Shown here piece after piece: positions 44,651 to 53,569 of a DNA stretch of 64,000 bases. Source of the DNA: Rhodobacteraceae bacterium Alg238-R152. GTDB lineage: Bacteria; Pseudomonadota; Alphaproteobacteria; Rhodobacterales; Rhodobacteraceae. Made by a program: the position numbers and the translations under genes. The notes under the pieces were generated by a model. It had not been told where the DNA came from. It saw nothing but the letters and a program-made list of their open reading frames with translations, and made no database searches. The stretch is from NCBI GenBank assembly GCA_900537125.1, contig UNRJ01000002.1, positions 372,001 to 436,000 of the forward strand, given 5' to 3'. How positions within the stretch are numbered: the first letter of the stretch is position 1; each line of letters starts with the position of its first letter.

Positions 44651-46113
44651 GCCAGTTCCTCCTCAAACGGGTTTTGGACAATGGGCCACAAAGGCCGCGT
44701 CAGCCGGGTGTATGGGGTCGTTGTGGGGTCGTTTGGGTACGGGCCGTTGACCGCCGTATAGAGAATATCGGCAGCAACAGGGGCAAAAGCACCGTGGAAG
44801 TGGTTGGTGGATTTCACCGCCACAACCTGTTTGGCGGAGACGTCGATGCCCAGGTTGGTGAAAAGGTCCGGTGAAAAGGTTTGTGAGCGGTTGGAATTGA
44901 GCACCACGTTGATGCCATTCACATCGATCACCGCGCAATCACCCAGCGGCACAATCGAGTCGCCGAAGCTTTGCACAGCGTCAGTAGCCACCTTCAGAAC
45001 GGTCACTGTTGCATCAATTGGTGCACCCGCGTGGGCGGAGGTTTTGCCGCCAAACCGCAGGTCGAGCTCTGAGCCTTCGCCAGCAGCGTGGCAGAGGCGG
45101 ACAGCCATTGGATCCCAGATGGTGCCAAGCGCCATATCGGCGACGTTCATGTCCAGCGCCGCTTGTAGCAGGATGGTGGAATCGCCGGCCACGCCACCGC
45201 CGGGATTGTCCCAAACGTCCGCGATGATCACCGGGCCGGCGCCCGCAGCAGAGGCGCGTGTGAGCGCCTCTTCGACGGTGAGAAACTCGGGTTTGGTGGT
45301 GCCACGGAATGAGAACAACTCCATACCAAGATCGCGTGCCAATTGTGTGCCTGCAGGTTTGTTGCCATTGCTGATCACAATGATTTTGGCGCCAAGATCA
45401 GGCGAGTCACCGGCCATAAAGCCGTGAATGGTGGAAATGGACAGCGCAGTACCATCCATTTCGAGCGCCATCATCTTATCGACAAAGCCGCGCATTGGAT
45501 GGCGACTGGTGGGTAGGACATCCATCATACACACGTCAAACACCGAGATCTGCGGAATGATCTCACCACGCGCGGCGCGCAGGGTCAGGTCAACACAGGC
45601 TTCGCCGGTTTCGACAAAATCCGTGTGGGGAAATTCTTTGAACACCGTGATGATATCGGCGTTATTCATGCGTTTGTCGCTGAGGTGGCTGTGCGGATCA
45701 AAGGTCACGCCAATGGTGACGTCGGGGCCAACAATCTCGCGCACAGCTTCGATCAGTGTGCCTTCGCAGTCCACGCAGCCATCGGCAATCATAGCGCCAT
45801 GCAAGCCCAGGACTACTGCTTCCACCGGTAATGCGGCCTTCAACTGGTCCAGCACCTCTTCGCGCAGGCGATCCCAAGTGCGGGCATTTACCAGGCCGCC
45901 GGGTTCTGCCCAGGTGGCGGTGCCTTCGATCAGCTCAACCTCACCCGCTTTGGCGCGCTTGCGCAGGGCCGGAAAGACCGCGCTGCACAGCGTGGGTGTT
46001 TCAGGGTGCTCACCGGGAGGGGCGTAAAAGCTCTGTGCGAAGTCGGCAAAATCAGTGCGCAACGGCGAAAAAGTGTTGGTTTCGGTGGCAACCGAAGCAC
46101 AGAAAACCCGCAT
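44647..46113 (-). CDS. M81 family metallopeptidase (MlrC-like)
   Basis: 488-residue cytoplasmic zinc hydrolase related to MlrC of microcystin degraders. LGLHGAMIADGCVDCEGTLIE and VTFDPHSHLSDKRMNNAD are the conserved N-terminal motifs with candidate metal ligands (His, Asp), and IIADVWDNPGGGVAGDST begins the C-terminal domain. In an operon with a TRAP transporter and D-amino-acid enzyme it probably opens an amide or lactam of the imported compound rather than microcystin. It lies 95 bases after the solute-binding protein gene, across two hairpins. Confidence 0.88.
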   Translation of the reverse strand: MRVFCASVATETNTFSPLRTDFADFAQSFYAPPGEHPETPTLCSAVFPALRKRAKAGEVELIEGTATWAEPGGLVNARTWDRLREEVLDQLKAALPVEAVVLGLHGAMIADGCVDCEGTLIEAVREIVGPDVTIGVTFDPHSHLSDKRMNNADIITVFKEFPHTDFVETGEACVDLTLRAARGEIIPQISVFDVCMMDVLPTSRHPMRGFVDKMMALEMDGTALSISTIHGFMAGDSPDLGAKIIVISNGNKPAGTQLARDLGMELFSFRGTTKPEFLTVEEALTRASAAGAGPVIIADVWDNPGGGVAGDSTILLQAALDMNVADMALGTIWDPMAVRLCHAAGEGSELDLRFGGKTSAHAGAPIDATVTVLKVATDAVQSFGDSIVPLGDCAVIDVNGINVVLNSNRSQTFSPDLFTNLGIDVSAKQVVAVKSTNHFHGAFAPVAADILYTAVNGPYPNDPTTTPYTRLTRPLWPIVQNPFEEELA

Positions 46114-46124
46114 AGTTTGGTCCT

Positions 46125-46136
46125 TTGTTTAAACAA
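46125..46136. repeat. 12-bp perfect palindrome before the M81 gene
   Basis: TTGTTTAAACAA, 12 bases upstream of the M81 gene start. Possibly part of an operator or simply AT-rich leader; no function shown. Confidence 0.4.
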
Positions 46137-46139
46137 GGC

Positions 46140-46167
46140 GGGCAAGCACCATGTCTGGCGCTTGCCC
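46140..46167 (-). terminator. intercistronic hairpin after TRAP solute-binding protein gene
   Basis: GGGCAAGC pairs with GCTTGCCC (8 bases, 12-base loop); a second stem CCCACCC/GGGTGGG lies next to it. Probably partial attenuation or 3'-end protection that keeps the binding protein more abundant than downstream enzymes. Confidence 0.55.
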
Positions 46168-46208
46168 AAGTCCCCACCCGCCGTTTGGAGGATCGGGGTG
46201 GGTGTTTG

Positions 46209-47246
46209 TTAGTCGAGGTAGCTGGCAGCGTTTGCGGCCGCAACCTCGGACTTGAACTTGGCGAGAAGCTCACCGGCACGGTCGTCCATGTTTTCCGCCA
46301 CGTGGGCTTCAAACGCTGGCTGGGCGGCACCGGCCATAGCGGCACGCTGTTCTGCGGACAAAGCGGTCACTTCGATTTTGTCCATCAGGCCAGCCAGGCC
46401 ACGATCGGACGCTTCGATGACGCGAGACAGGCCACGGCTTGCGGCAACACAGTTTTCGGCAGCGGTGTGAATGGTATCACGCTCGCTGTCGCTCAGGCCT
46501 TCATAAAATGCGCGGTTGATCATGAAAGTGTATGGCGAGAACAGGTGGTTGGTCAGGGTCATGTGCTTTTGCACTTCGGCGAAGTTGGCAAAAGAAATGA
46601 TAGGCACCGGGTTCATCTGGCCGTCGATCACACCGGTTTGCAGGCCGGAGTAAACTTCGCCCCAAGACAATGGATAGGCCTCCGCACCCAAAGACTGCAT
46701 GATCTTCTGGTGCGATGGCAGAGTCATGGTGCGGATGCGGATACCTTCGAAGTCTTTCAGGTCGGCAATCGCGTGTTTCGAGTTGGTCACGGCAAAGAAG
46801 CCGCCGGTGTCCGGGAAGCCCAGAACAACAACGTCACCCAGTTCCGCTTCGATGTCTGCGGCCAGTTCTTTGCCAAAGTCACCGTCAAACACTTCGTAGG
46901 TGGAGGCGTTTCCGTTGAAGGCAAACGGCAGGTTCAGCACGTCAATACGTGGGTAGTAGCTGGCCAGTGCGCCGGTAGAGGTCAGGGTGGCCTGGATGAT
47001 GCCATCGCGGACCTGCTGCACATGCTCTGCGGCGGAACCCAGCTGGTTGGAGCCGAAGACTTCGACAGATACGGAGCCGTTGGTGTCCGCTGTCACGATG
47101 TTGGAGAACACGGCGGTACATGCGTGTGCCGGGTTTTCAAACGGATCGGTCTTGTTGTCGTGGCCAAATTTGATCACGCCGCCAGCGGATGCGCTGGTCG
47201 CGGTCATTGTCGCGGCGATTGCCAGACCTTTGATAAGAGTTTTCAT
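46209..47246 (-). CDS. TRAP transporter solute-binding protein (DctP family)
   Basis: Periplasmic receptor of 345 residues with signal peptide (MKTLIKGLAIAATMTATSASA). The conserved LKDFEGIRIRTM region carries the Arg that grips the ligand carboxylate in DctP proteins, and GEVYSGLQTGVIDGQMNPV is the family signature. The ligand is thus expected to be an organic acid or zwitterion. It is third in the operon, after both permeases. Confidence 0.93.
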   Translation of the reverse strand: MKTLIKGLAIAATMTATSASAGGVIKFGHDNKTDPFENPAHACTAVFSNIVTADTNGSVSVEVFGSNQLGSAAEHVQQVRDGIIQATLTSTGALASYYPRIDVLNLPFAFNGNASTYEVFDGDFGKELAADIEAELGDVVVLGFPDTGGFFAVTNSKHAIADLKDFEGIRIRTMTLPSHQKIMQSLGAEAYPLSWGEVYSGLQTGVIDGQMNPVPIISFANFAEVQKHMTLTNHLFSPYTFMINRAFYEGLSDSERDTIHTAAENCVAASRGLSRVIEASDRGLAGLMDKIEVTALSAEQRAAMAGAAQPAFEAHVAENMDDRAGELLAKFKSEVAAANAASYLD

Positions 47247-47278
47247 GGGTTCCTCCCGTTGGGTTTAGTTTTTGGTGG

Positions 47279-48562
47279 TTATTGGGCAAAGCCGAGCATT
47301 CGGGGCAGCCAAAGCGCGGCGTCTTCCCAGAAGGCAAAGGCAAATAGGATGGCAACTTCGGCGAGCAGAAACGGGAACAGCTTGATGGAGATGCGTTCCA
47401 GTTTTTCGCCAGTGACCGAGGATAAGACAAAGAGGCAGGCGCCAACCGGTGGCGTCATCAAAGAGATGTTGAGTGCCAGCACAAAGATGATGCCTGCGTG
47501 GATCGGCTCAAGGCCAACCTGTTCCGTGAGTGGGACCAGCACCGGGGCCAGGATGATCAGGATGGCGGTAATGTCCATCACCATGCCAACCAGCAGCAGA
47601 AGGCCGATGATGATGGCGATCACGGCATAGCGGTTGTCGGACAGGCCGAGCACGGTTTCCGCGATCAATTGCGGGATGCGTTCAAAGCTCATCCACCAGC
47701 CCAGGATGCCAGCGAAAGCGATGATCACGAAGATCACACCGGTGATGCGCGCGGTGCGCACCAGCATGCCGTAGAAGCCTTTGATGGTCAGCGTGCGGTA
47801 GACAAACACGCCAATGAACACCGCATAGGCCACGGCGATGGAGGCCGCTTCGGTGGGGGTGACTACGCCGCCAAGGATGCCGCCGAGGATGATCACGGGC
47901 ATGGCGAGCGCTGTAAGGGACGAGACAAAGGTGTCCCAGACCTCTCGTGGCGTGGCACCGCGCGCAGCCTTGGGCAGGTTTTCGCGTTTGCCGCCAATGG
48001 CGATGACGCTCATGCAAACCAGGCAGATCACGAGGCCAGGCAGGACGCCTGCCGCAAACAGGCCTGCAATCGAGACACCCATTAGAGAGCCGTAGACCAC
48101 CATCAGGCCGGAGGGCGGAATGGTGGGGCCAATGATCGACCCGGCGGCGGTCACGGCACAGGCGTAGTCGCGTTTGTAGCCCTCTTTGACCATCGCGGGG
48201 ACAAGCGTGCGGCCAAAGGCAGCTGCGTCAGCGGTTGCAGAACCGGTGAGGCCAGCAAAAAACACCGAGGCCAGCATATTGGTGTGTGCCAGGCCGCCGC
48301 GGAAGCGGCCAACCAGCACTTGCGCCAGCTTTACCAAGCGGCTGGTGATGCCAATGTCGTTCATGATTTCACCAGCCAGGATGAAAAACGGCATGGCGAG
48401 GAACGGGAAAATATTCAGCCCGTTGAAAACTTTGCTTGGGCCAATGGCAAGAAATTGGGTTCCTGCCATGTCGATCAGGCCCACAACACCGGCCAAGCCA
48501 ATGGCAAAGCCAATGGGCATGCCAAAGAGGATGAGCAGCACAAATGCGGCGGCGACAATCAT
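47279..48562 (-). CDS. TRAP transporter large permease (DctM)
   Basis: 427-residue Na+-coupled transport subunit with about 12 membrane segments. ASVFFAGLTGSATADAAAFGRTLVPAM and GPTIPPSG are DctM hallmarks. It overlaps dctQ by four bases. Confidence 0.95.
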   Translation of the reverse strand: MIVAAAFVLLILFGMPIGFAIGLAGVVGLIDMAGTQFLAIGPSKVFNGLNIFPFLAMPFFILAGEIMNDIGITSRLVKLAQVLVGRFRGGLAHTNMLASVFFAGLTGSATADAAAFGRTLVPAMVKEGYKRDYACAVTAAGSIIGPTIPPSGLMVVYGSLMGVSIAGLFAAGVLPGLVICLVCMSVIAIGGKRENLPKAARGATPREVWDTFVSSLTALAMPVIILGGILGGVVTPTEAASIAVAYAVFIGVFVYRTLTIKGFYGMLVRTARITGVIFVIIAFAGILGWWMSFERIPQLIAETVLGLSDNRYAVIAIIIGLLLLVGMVMDITAILIILAPVLVPLTEQVGLEPIHAGIIFVLALNISLMTPPVGACLFVLSSVTGEKLERISIKLFPFLLAEVAILFAFAFWEDAALWLPRMLGFAQ

Positions 48563-49080
48563 GAGGTTTCCTCCTCCAAATGGTCATTGAAGGGAGGGGT
48601 GTCGATGTGGGTGCCCAAATCTCGCAACAAGACGAGGGCAAGCTGGATGGACGACAGGATCGCTGCGACAGGGATCGCGGAATAAAACGGCGCGAGGCTG
48701 ACGCCAAAGATCATTGCCTGACGCGGCGCGCCGGATTGGGCAAACGCGATGCCGTACCAGGCCACATAGAGGAACAGCGCCAGAGTAATGACGTCCATCA
48801 GGATTAGGACTGCGCGGCGGACCTGATACGGCAGAACCATGATAAAGGCTGTCAGGCCAATGTGGTCGCGCCGGGCTATGCCCGAGGACACGGCCAACAT
48901 CGCGGCCCAGATCATCAGGTAGCGGGCCAGCACCTCGGGCCACGGCAGTTGCCAGTGAAAGAAGTAGCGGTCGACCACCCCAAGCCAGACATCCAGCACC
49001 AAGGCCAGCATCAGGGCTGCAACAATGGCCTCAACCACTGTGTTGATCTTCGCGCTGGCGGTTTCTGCCCTGTGACGCAT
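48559..49080 (-). CDS. TRAP transporter small permease (DctQ)
   Basis: 173-residue accessory membrane subunit with four hydrophobic segments; LARYLMIWAAMLAVSSGIARRDHIGL is the family signature. First gene of the operon, divergent from the RpiR regulator across about 190 bases. Confidence 0.93.
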   Translation of the reverse strand: MRHRAETASAKINTVVEAIVAALMLALVLDVWLGVVDRYFFHWQLPWPEVLARYLMIWAAMLAVSSGIARRDHIGLTAFIMVLPYQVRRAVLILMDVITLALFLYVAWYGIAFAQSGAPRQAMIFGVSLAPFYSAIPVAAILSSIQLALVLLRDLGTHIDTPPFNDHLEEETS

Positions 49081-49212
49081 CGGCCCCTCCCCTGGAACGA
49101 CATGTGTACCTTAAGTACGTATATTTTCGAATCCGATCGACAATCAAGTCAAATTTGTTACTGAAGTACAGAATTGGCGGCAAATTGCCGTAACTAAAGG
49201 GAGGTTTTTGTT

Positions 49213-49275
49213 ATGTTTGACGTGAAAGTGTATCTGAATTACATGTCGATACAGAGAGATGTGAGGCTGATGTGA
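49213..49275 (+). CDS. possible 20-codon leader peptide upstream of rpiR-type gene
   Basis: ATG 49213 follows a strong GGGAGG at a good distance and encodes MFDVKVYLNYMSIQRDVRLM. Its TGA overlaps the GTG start of the regulator gene (GTGA), the arrangement expected for translational coupling. It may equally be chance. Confidence 0.4.
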   Translation: MFDVKVYLNYMSIQRDVRLM

Positions 49276-50207
49276 CCGATAACAACACCGAATCGAACCT
49301 GGAAAACCTGCCTCCGAAAAAGGGACGTGCTGGGGCGGGAGATGTGATCTCTGCGCTGCATCACCATGACGGCAAGCTGGCGACGCAGGAGCAAAAGGTG
49401 GCCAATTACGTCAAAGCACACCTCGAAGATGTCAGCTCCATGAATATCGCGGATTTGGCCAAACACTGTGAGGTCAGCACGCCCACTGTGATCCGCTTTT
49501 GTCGGACGTTGGGGTGTGATGGCTTCCGGGAATTTAAGCTTCGGTTGGCACAAAACCTGGCGGTTAGCCGACAATATCTCTCCGCTGATCCGTTGCCAGC
49601 CCCGGCAGCTGGGGACACGGCGGTTGATCAAATTCTCGCAGCGCTGTTTGCCGCCACAAATACGATGCGCCATCAGATTGAGCCTGATCTGATGGTGCGC
49701 GCAACAGCTGCACTGCTGAACACGCAGCATTTGTTGTTTGCGGGGATTGGTGGCGGTTCGTCCAACGTGTCCCAAGAAGCAGCCAACCGGTTTTTCCGTC
49801 TAGGCATTCCGTCGGTGTCCACCAGCGACAGTTATATCCTGCAAATGCGGGCGGCGACGTTGAAAGCGGGCGACGTGCTGTTTTTGATTTCCGCCAGCGG
49901 TGAGGCGGACGCCATTGTCGGCGCGGCGGAAATTGCCGGTGGCTATGGCGCGACGACCATCTGCATCACCAAGCCGGGCACGCGTTTGGCTGAGGCGTGC
50001 AGCATTCCGATAGTGGTGGATCTGCCGGAAGATCGGGACATCCACAAACCGACAGCCTCGCGGTACGTGCACATGGTTTTGGTGGATGCGCTGGCAATGG
50101 CGGTGGCGCAGGGCATGGCGTCGGAGACAAGGGAAAACCTGCGCCGTATTCGCGCCTCGCTGACCGCCTATCATGGCCGGACCGGGCCGCAGCCGCTGGG
50201 CGACTAA
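49272..50207 (+). CDS. MurR/RpiR family transcriptional regulator
   Basis: 311 residues: N-terminal RpiR HTH (MNIADLAKHCEVSTPTVIRFCRTLGCDGFREFKLRL, about 57-92) and a C-terminal SIS domain (FAGIGGGSSNVSQEAANRF, LISASGEADAIVGAAEIA) that binds a phosphosugar or similar effector. GTG start. Divergent from the TRAP operon, its likely target; the GH20 operon is convergent downstream and less likely to be its main target. Confidence 0.9.
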   Translation: MTDNNTESNLENLPPKKGRAGAGDVISALHHHDGKLATQEQKVANYVKAHLEDVSSMNIADLAKHCEVSTPTVIRFCRTLGCDGFREFKLRLAQNLAVSRQYLSADPLPAPAAGDTAVDQILAALFAATNTMRHQIEPDLMVRATAALLNTQHLLFAGIGGGSSNVSQEAANRFFRLGIPSVSTSDSYILQMRAATLKAGDVLFLISASGEADAIVGAAEIAGGYGATTICITKPGTRLAEACSIPIVVDLPEDRDIHKPTASRYVHMVLVDALAMAVAQGMASETRENLRRIRASLTAYHGRTGPQPLGD

Positions 50208-50225
50208 ATGCACGGTCCAGATACA

Positions 50226-50256
50226 AAAAGACCCCAGCCGATGGTTGGGGTCTTTT
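50226..50256. terminator. bidirectional terminator
   Basis: AAAAGACCCCA pairs with TGGGGTCTTTT, with an inner GCC-GAT-GGT stem-loop. It lies between the convergent regulator and GH20 genes. Confidence 0.93.
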
Positions 50257-50262
50257 GTTCTG

Positions 50263-52146
50263 TTAGAGCCGTGGCATCAGCTCCGCCAGCGCGGCGAAGC
50301 GCTCAAACGACTTGTTCTCAGCTTCGCTCCATCCCGCTTCTGCAATGGCGTTCAGGCGCGGGTAGATCATGTGGTTGCGGCGCTCCAACGTGGTGAGGTG
50401 CTCGCTCCACATGCAGCCTTGAACCCCTTTGAGGCGCCCCTGAAGGGCGGCATCACCGTTGTCCGCTTCAAAGGCATAAGTTTTGTCCAATGGGGTGAAC
50501 CCGGCCCAGCTTGCACCCGGTGCGTACCAAGCATCTGACAATGCCATATCGAGGTAGTAGGCTTGGCCCGGGGTGCTGACCACATCGTAGCCGTCATTGG
50601 CCAGCTCGGCGGTTTTCTCCACGGTGGTCCAGGCAAAGAGAAGGCTCTTCTCCGGGTCCAGACCGCCGCCATGGGCGACCTCTTCCCAACCACCCAGTTT
50701 GCGACCACGGTCGGCGAGGAAATCCTGAATTTGGCGCAAGAAATAGGCCTGAAGTTCATGGGTGCCCTTGAGACCGGTTTCGCGCATCATGGCTTGGGCT
50801 TTGGGCGATTGCATCCAAGCGTCTTCGGCCACTTCGTCCCCACCGATGTGCACGACTTCAAACGGGAAGATGTCGAGCACCTCTTCGAGCACCTTGGTGG
50901 CAAAGGTGTAGGAGCCTTCGATGGCCGGGTTGAGCGCGTTGTTGGCGTAGCCTTGCACCGACCAATAGCTTTCCGGCTCCTCAGAATCGACCAGGTCTGG
51001 CAATGCGCCAAGCACGCAGGCGCAGTGGCCTGGTACGTCAATTTCCGGCATCACCTCCACGCCAAGCATGGCGGCATGGGCCACCACCTGACGGGCGTCT
51101 TCTTGGGTGTAGAAGCCACCTTGCCTGGCAACATCGGCTCCAAGCTGTGGCAGGACTGGTAGGTCCATACCAGTGAAGGCCGCGACCTCGGCGAGTAGCG
51201 GGTAGGCTTTGATCTCCAAGCGCCAGCCTTCGTCATCGGTCAGGTGCCAATGGAAGCGGTTCATCTTGTGCCAGGCCATGATGTCCACATAGCGCAACAC
51301 TTGATCCATTGGGTAAATCTGCCGGGACACATCCAGATGGCCGCCGCGCCACTCGTGGCGGGGAGCGTCGGAGATTTTGCCTGAGAAAGGCACGCCGTAA
51401 TTGACGCTGTCTTGATAGGCGTTGGTCAGGGTTTGAGCCAGCGTGATCAGGCCATAGAGCAAGCCCTGATTTGTACTGTGCTGCAGGTTTGGTTGACCAT
51501 CGGTCCAAGTGATGCGGTAGGCCTCATCCCCTAGTGACGTGTCAATTGTGATCTGCAGCTGTGGCACGTCGTTTTTTGCGGTCAAGACAAACGGCACCGG
51601 CGCCAAAGGATAGAGACGACGGGTGAGGTCGGCTACGTGAGACACGGTTTGAATGGTCGCAAGGTCGCGCTGTGCCACGGCGTAGTGCACAGGGGCGTTA
51701 GCGCACCAGTGGCTCACCTGAATTTGGTTGGGTTGCGGCAGTACTCCGCAAGACAAAACCGAGCTTTCCGTTGGCGTGGTCTCGCCAAGGACAACAGGCG
51801 CCTGCAATTCGCTGGCAAAGACGGGCACCAGAGTGCCGTCTTCAAGTACCACGCCTGCTGATTTAGGGCCTTCGTTGGAGTGTTGCGCCGGGCGGGTGAG
51901 GCTTTTCTCAGTGAAACGCCAGGTTTCTCCGGGGTTCAGAACAAAGCCGTCTTCAGACGCGTATTCGTGAAAGTTGGCTTGCCGCCGCAAGAGCGTCGCA
52001 CCGAAGCAGCGTGATGGGCGTAGGGTGCGCACAAGGGTAGTGTAAACCAGACCGGGTTTGATCACGGCAACATCGCTGCAATTGGTTAGGGCAAACTCCA
52101 TGGCGCCGTCTTCTGCGTGCCAGAGGCTGTCGAGGTGGAAGTGCAT
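50263..52146 (-). CDS. GH20 beta-N-acetylhexosaminidase, cytoplasmic
   Basis: 627-residue exo-hexosaminidase removing terminal GlcNAc from chitin oligosaccharides. After an N-terminal domain of about 260 residues the TIM barrel starts at GGHLDVSRQIYPMDQVLRY. The catalytic Asp-Glu pair is in HIGGDE (433-438), used in substrate-assisted catalysis. There is no signal peptide, so it acts on imported oligosaccharides. It is the last gene of the ABC-transporter operon, 46 bases after the broken GNAT gene. Confidence 0.93.
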   Translation of the reverse strand: MHFHLDSLWHAEDGAMEFALTNCSDVAVIKPGLVYTTLVRTLRPSRCFGATLLRRQANFHEYASEDGFVLNPGETWRFTEKSLTRPAQHSNEGPKSAGVVLEDGTLVPVFASELQAPVVLGETTPTESSVLSCGVLPQPNQIQVSHWCANAPVHYAVAQRDLATIQTVSHVADLTRRLYPLAPVPFVLTAKNDVPQLQITIDTSLGDEAYRITWTDGQPNLQHSTNQGLLYGLITLAQTLTNAYQDSVNYGVPFSGKISDAPRHEWRGGHLDVSRQIYPMDQVLRYVDIMAWHKMNRFHWHLTDDEGWRLEIKAYPLLAEVAAFTGMDLPVLPQLGADVARQGGFYTQEDARQVVAHAAMLGVEVMPEIDVPGHCACVLGALPDLVDSEEPESYWSVQGYANNALNPAIEGSYTFATKVLEEVLDIFPFEVVHIGGDEVAEDAWMQSPKAQAMMRETGLKGTHELQAYFLRQIQDFLADRGRKLGGWEEVAHGGGLDPEKSLLFAWTTVEKTAELANDGYDVVSTPGQAYYLDMALSDAWYAPGASWAGFTPLDKTYAFEADNGDAALQGRLKGVQGCMWSEHLTTLERRNHMIYPRLNAIAEAGWSEAENKSFERFAALAELMPRL

Positions 52147-52192
52147 TTCTATCGTCCTGTTGGTTGGATGACTAAGACAGTGTCAAAAGGGG

Positions 52193-52647
52193 TCATGCAA
52201 GAGCGTTCGCAAAGACGCCATGCTCGGAGCCGGGGATCTCAACGGCACCGCAGGTTTGTTTGTAGAACTCAACCGGGCCGGCCTGGCCAATCACGCCATA
52301 GGCAAAGCCATCGGCATGCAGGCGGTGTAGAGCGGCCAGCAGGAGCGCCTTGCCGATGCCTTTGCCACGTGCCTCCGGCGCCACGCCGGTGGGGCCAAAA
52401 AAGCCTCGGCAGGTAACGTCATAGCAGGTAAAGCCAAGCAGCGTTTTGCCTTCGGTTGTGATCAGCACCCGCGCGCGCCTTGCGGCCAAAGCCACCGTGC
52501 ATTCGTCGACCCACTTGGCCCTGAAAGGTTGGGCGACAAAGGCCAAAAGCACATGGGATTCAAAGGGCCGGCCGGGCGCAGTGTGATGCCTTCCGGCAAA
52601 GGAGATTCCGGCGGCAAACTGTAGAGCGGTACCAGTAGATCAGGCAT
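52193..52647 (-). pseudogene. GNAT acetyltransferase gene with a frameshift
   Basis: The first ~28 codons from ATG 52647 (MPDLLVPLYSLPPESPLPEG, then ITLRPA) and the remainder (RPFESHVLLAFVAQPF through GFFGPTGVAPEARGKGIGKALL and GPVEFYK) are in different frames. Joined, they make one GNAT protein of about 150 residues with the acetyl-CoA motif RGKGIGKA. The shift falls in the GC run near 52566-52576; one missing base would restore the frame. The gene overlaps the end of the upstream ATPase gene by eight bases. Either a real pseudogene or a sequencing error. Confidence 0.8.
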
Positions 52648-53569
52648 CTGTTAGCTCCGCGTGCTCTGCGATCATGTGGCCTGCGCTAATCTCGCGAAAC
52701 GCAGTCACGGTACTGGCGCTTGCTTCCCGCACGCGTTTGGCTTCGGCGGCAAATCCGGCGTCGCTGGCCGTTAGGCGTAGGGCCGGATCAGGCACGGCCG
52801 CCCGCAGCAGCTTGGTGTAGCCATGTTGCGGATTGCCAACGACCTGAGAAGTTGGACCTTTTTCCACCACTTGGCCACGAAACATCACAGCAGTGTCTTC
52901 CGCCAGATATTCGGCGGTGGCGATGTCGTGTGTGATGTAGAGGATCGAGAGACCGTGTTCGGATTTTAGGCGTTGCATCAAACCAAGAACCGATTTTCGG
53001 ATCGACACATCCAGCATTGAGGTGGGTTCATCCGCCACGATCAGGCGGGCTTGCACTGCCAAAGCGCGGGCGAAATTCACACGCTGGCGTTGGCCGCCAG
53101 AAAGTTCGTGTGGGAATTTTTCCGGAGTGGACACCGGGTCGAGTTCCACGTCTTCCAGAATGGACCGCAGTGCGGCGTCCGGGTTGACCTCTGGCTGATG
53201 CAAAGCCAAGGCGCGCAGCAGGTGGTGCCGAATGGTGTGGGCCGGGTTAAGCGCGGAAAACGGATCCTGAAACACCATCTGGACCGCCTGGCGATAGCGT
53301 TTTTGTTCCGCCTTGGTGGTCATGCCAGAATTGTCCTGACCCTCAAATAGGATGCGACCGGACGTGGGGGTGTGCACACCGACGATCATTTTGCCAACGG
53401 TGCTCTTGCCGGAGCCACTTTCGCCGACCAATGCCAGGGCGCGGCCCGGCAGGAGGTCCAGCGACACATTGCGCAGGGCATTGACCACCGAAGCGCGGCC
53501 AAAAACCGGGCGAACGGTGAAGGTCTTGCTCAGATTGTCGAGGCTGAGAATGGGCGTGTCAGACGGCAT
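52640..53569 (-). CDS. oligopeptide-type ABC transporter ATP-binding protein (DppF-like)
   Basis: 309 residues. Walker A GESGSGKSTVGK, signature LSGGQRQRVNFARAL, Walker B LIVADEPTSML and the C-terminal oligopeptide-type extension (GYTKLLRAAVPDP). Start MPSDTPILSLDNLSKTF overlaps the preceding ATPase gene by 11 bases. Partner of the DppD-like ATPase; energises uptake, most likely of chitin oligosaccharides given GH20. Confidence 0.92.
   Translation of the reverse strand: MPSDTPILSLDNLSKTFTVRPVFGRASVVNALRNVSLDLLPGRALALVGESGSGKSTVGKMIVGVHTPTSGRILFEGQDNSGMTTKAEQKRYRQAVQMVFQDPFSALNPAHTIRHHLLRALALHQPEVNPDAALRSILEDVELDPVSTPEKFPHELSGGQRQRVNFARALAVQARLIVADEPTSMLDVSIRKSVLGLMQRLKSEHGLSILYITHDIATAEYLAEDTAVMFRGQVVEKGPTSQVVGNPQHGYTKLLRAAVPDPALRLTASDAGFAAEAKRVREASASTVTAFREISAGHMIAEHAELTDA

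Noticed and set aside
44647-46113. M81 protein as a microcystin-degrading MlrC
   Set aside because: No mlrA, mlrB or mlrD nearby; the TRAP, PLP enzyme and RidA context points to a different substrate.
46125-47630. 501-codon open frame on the plus strand
   Set aside because: It is antisense to the TRAP binding-protein gene and the end of the permease gene, which have clear family motifs; the product has no recognisable domain.
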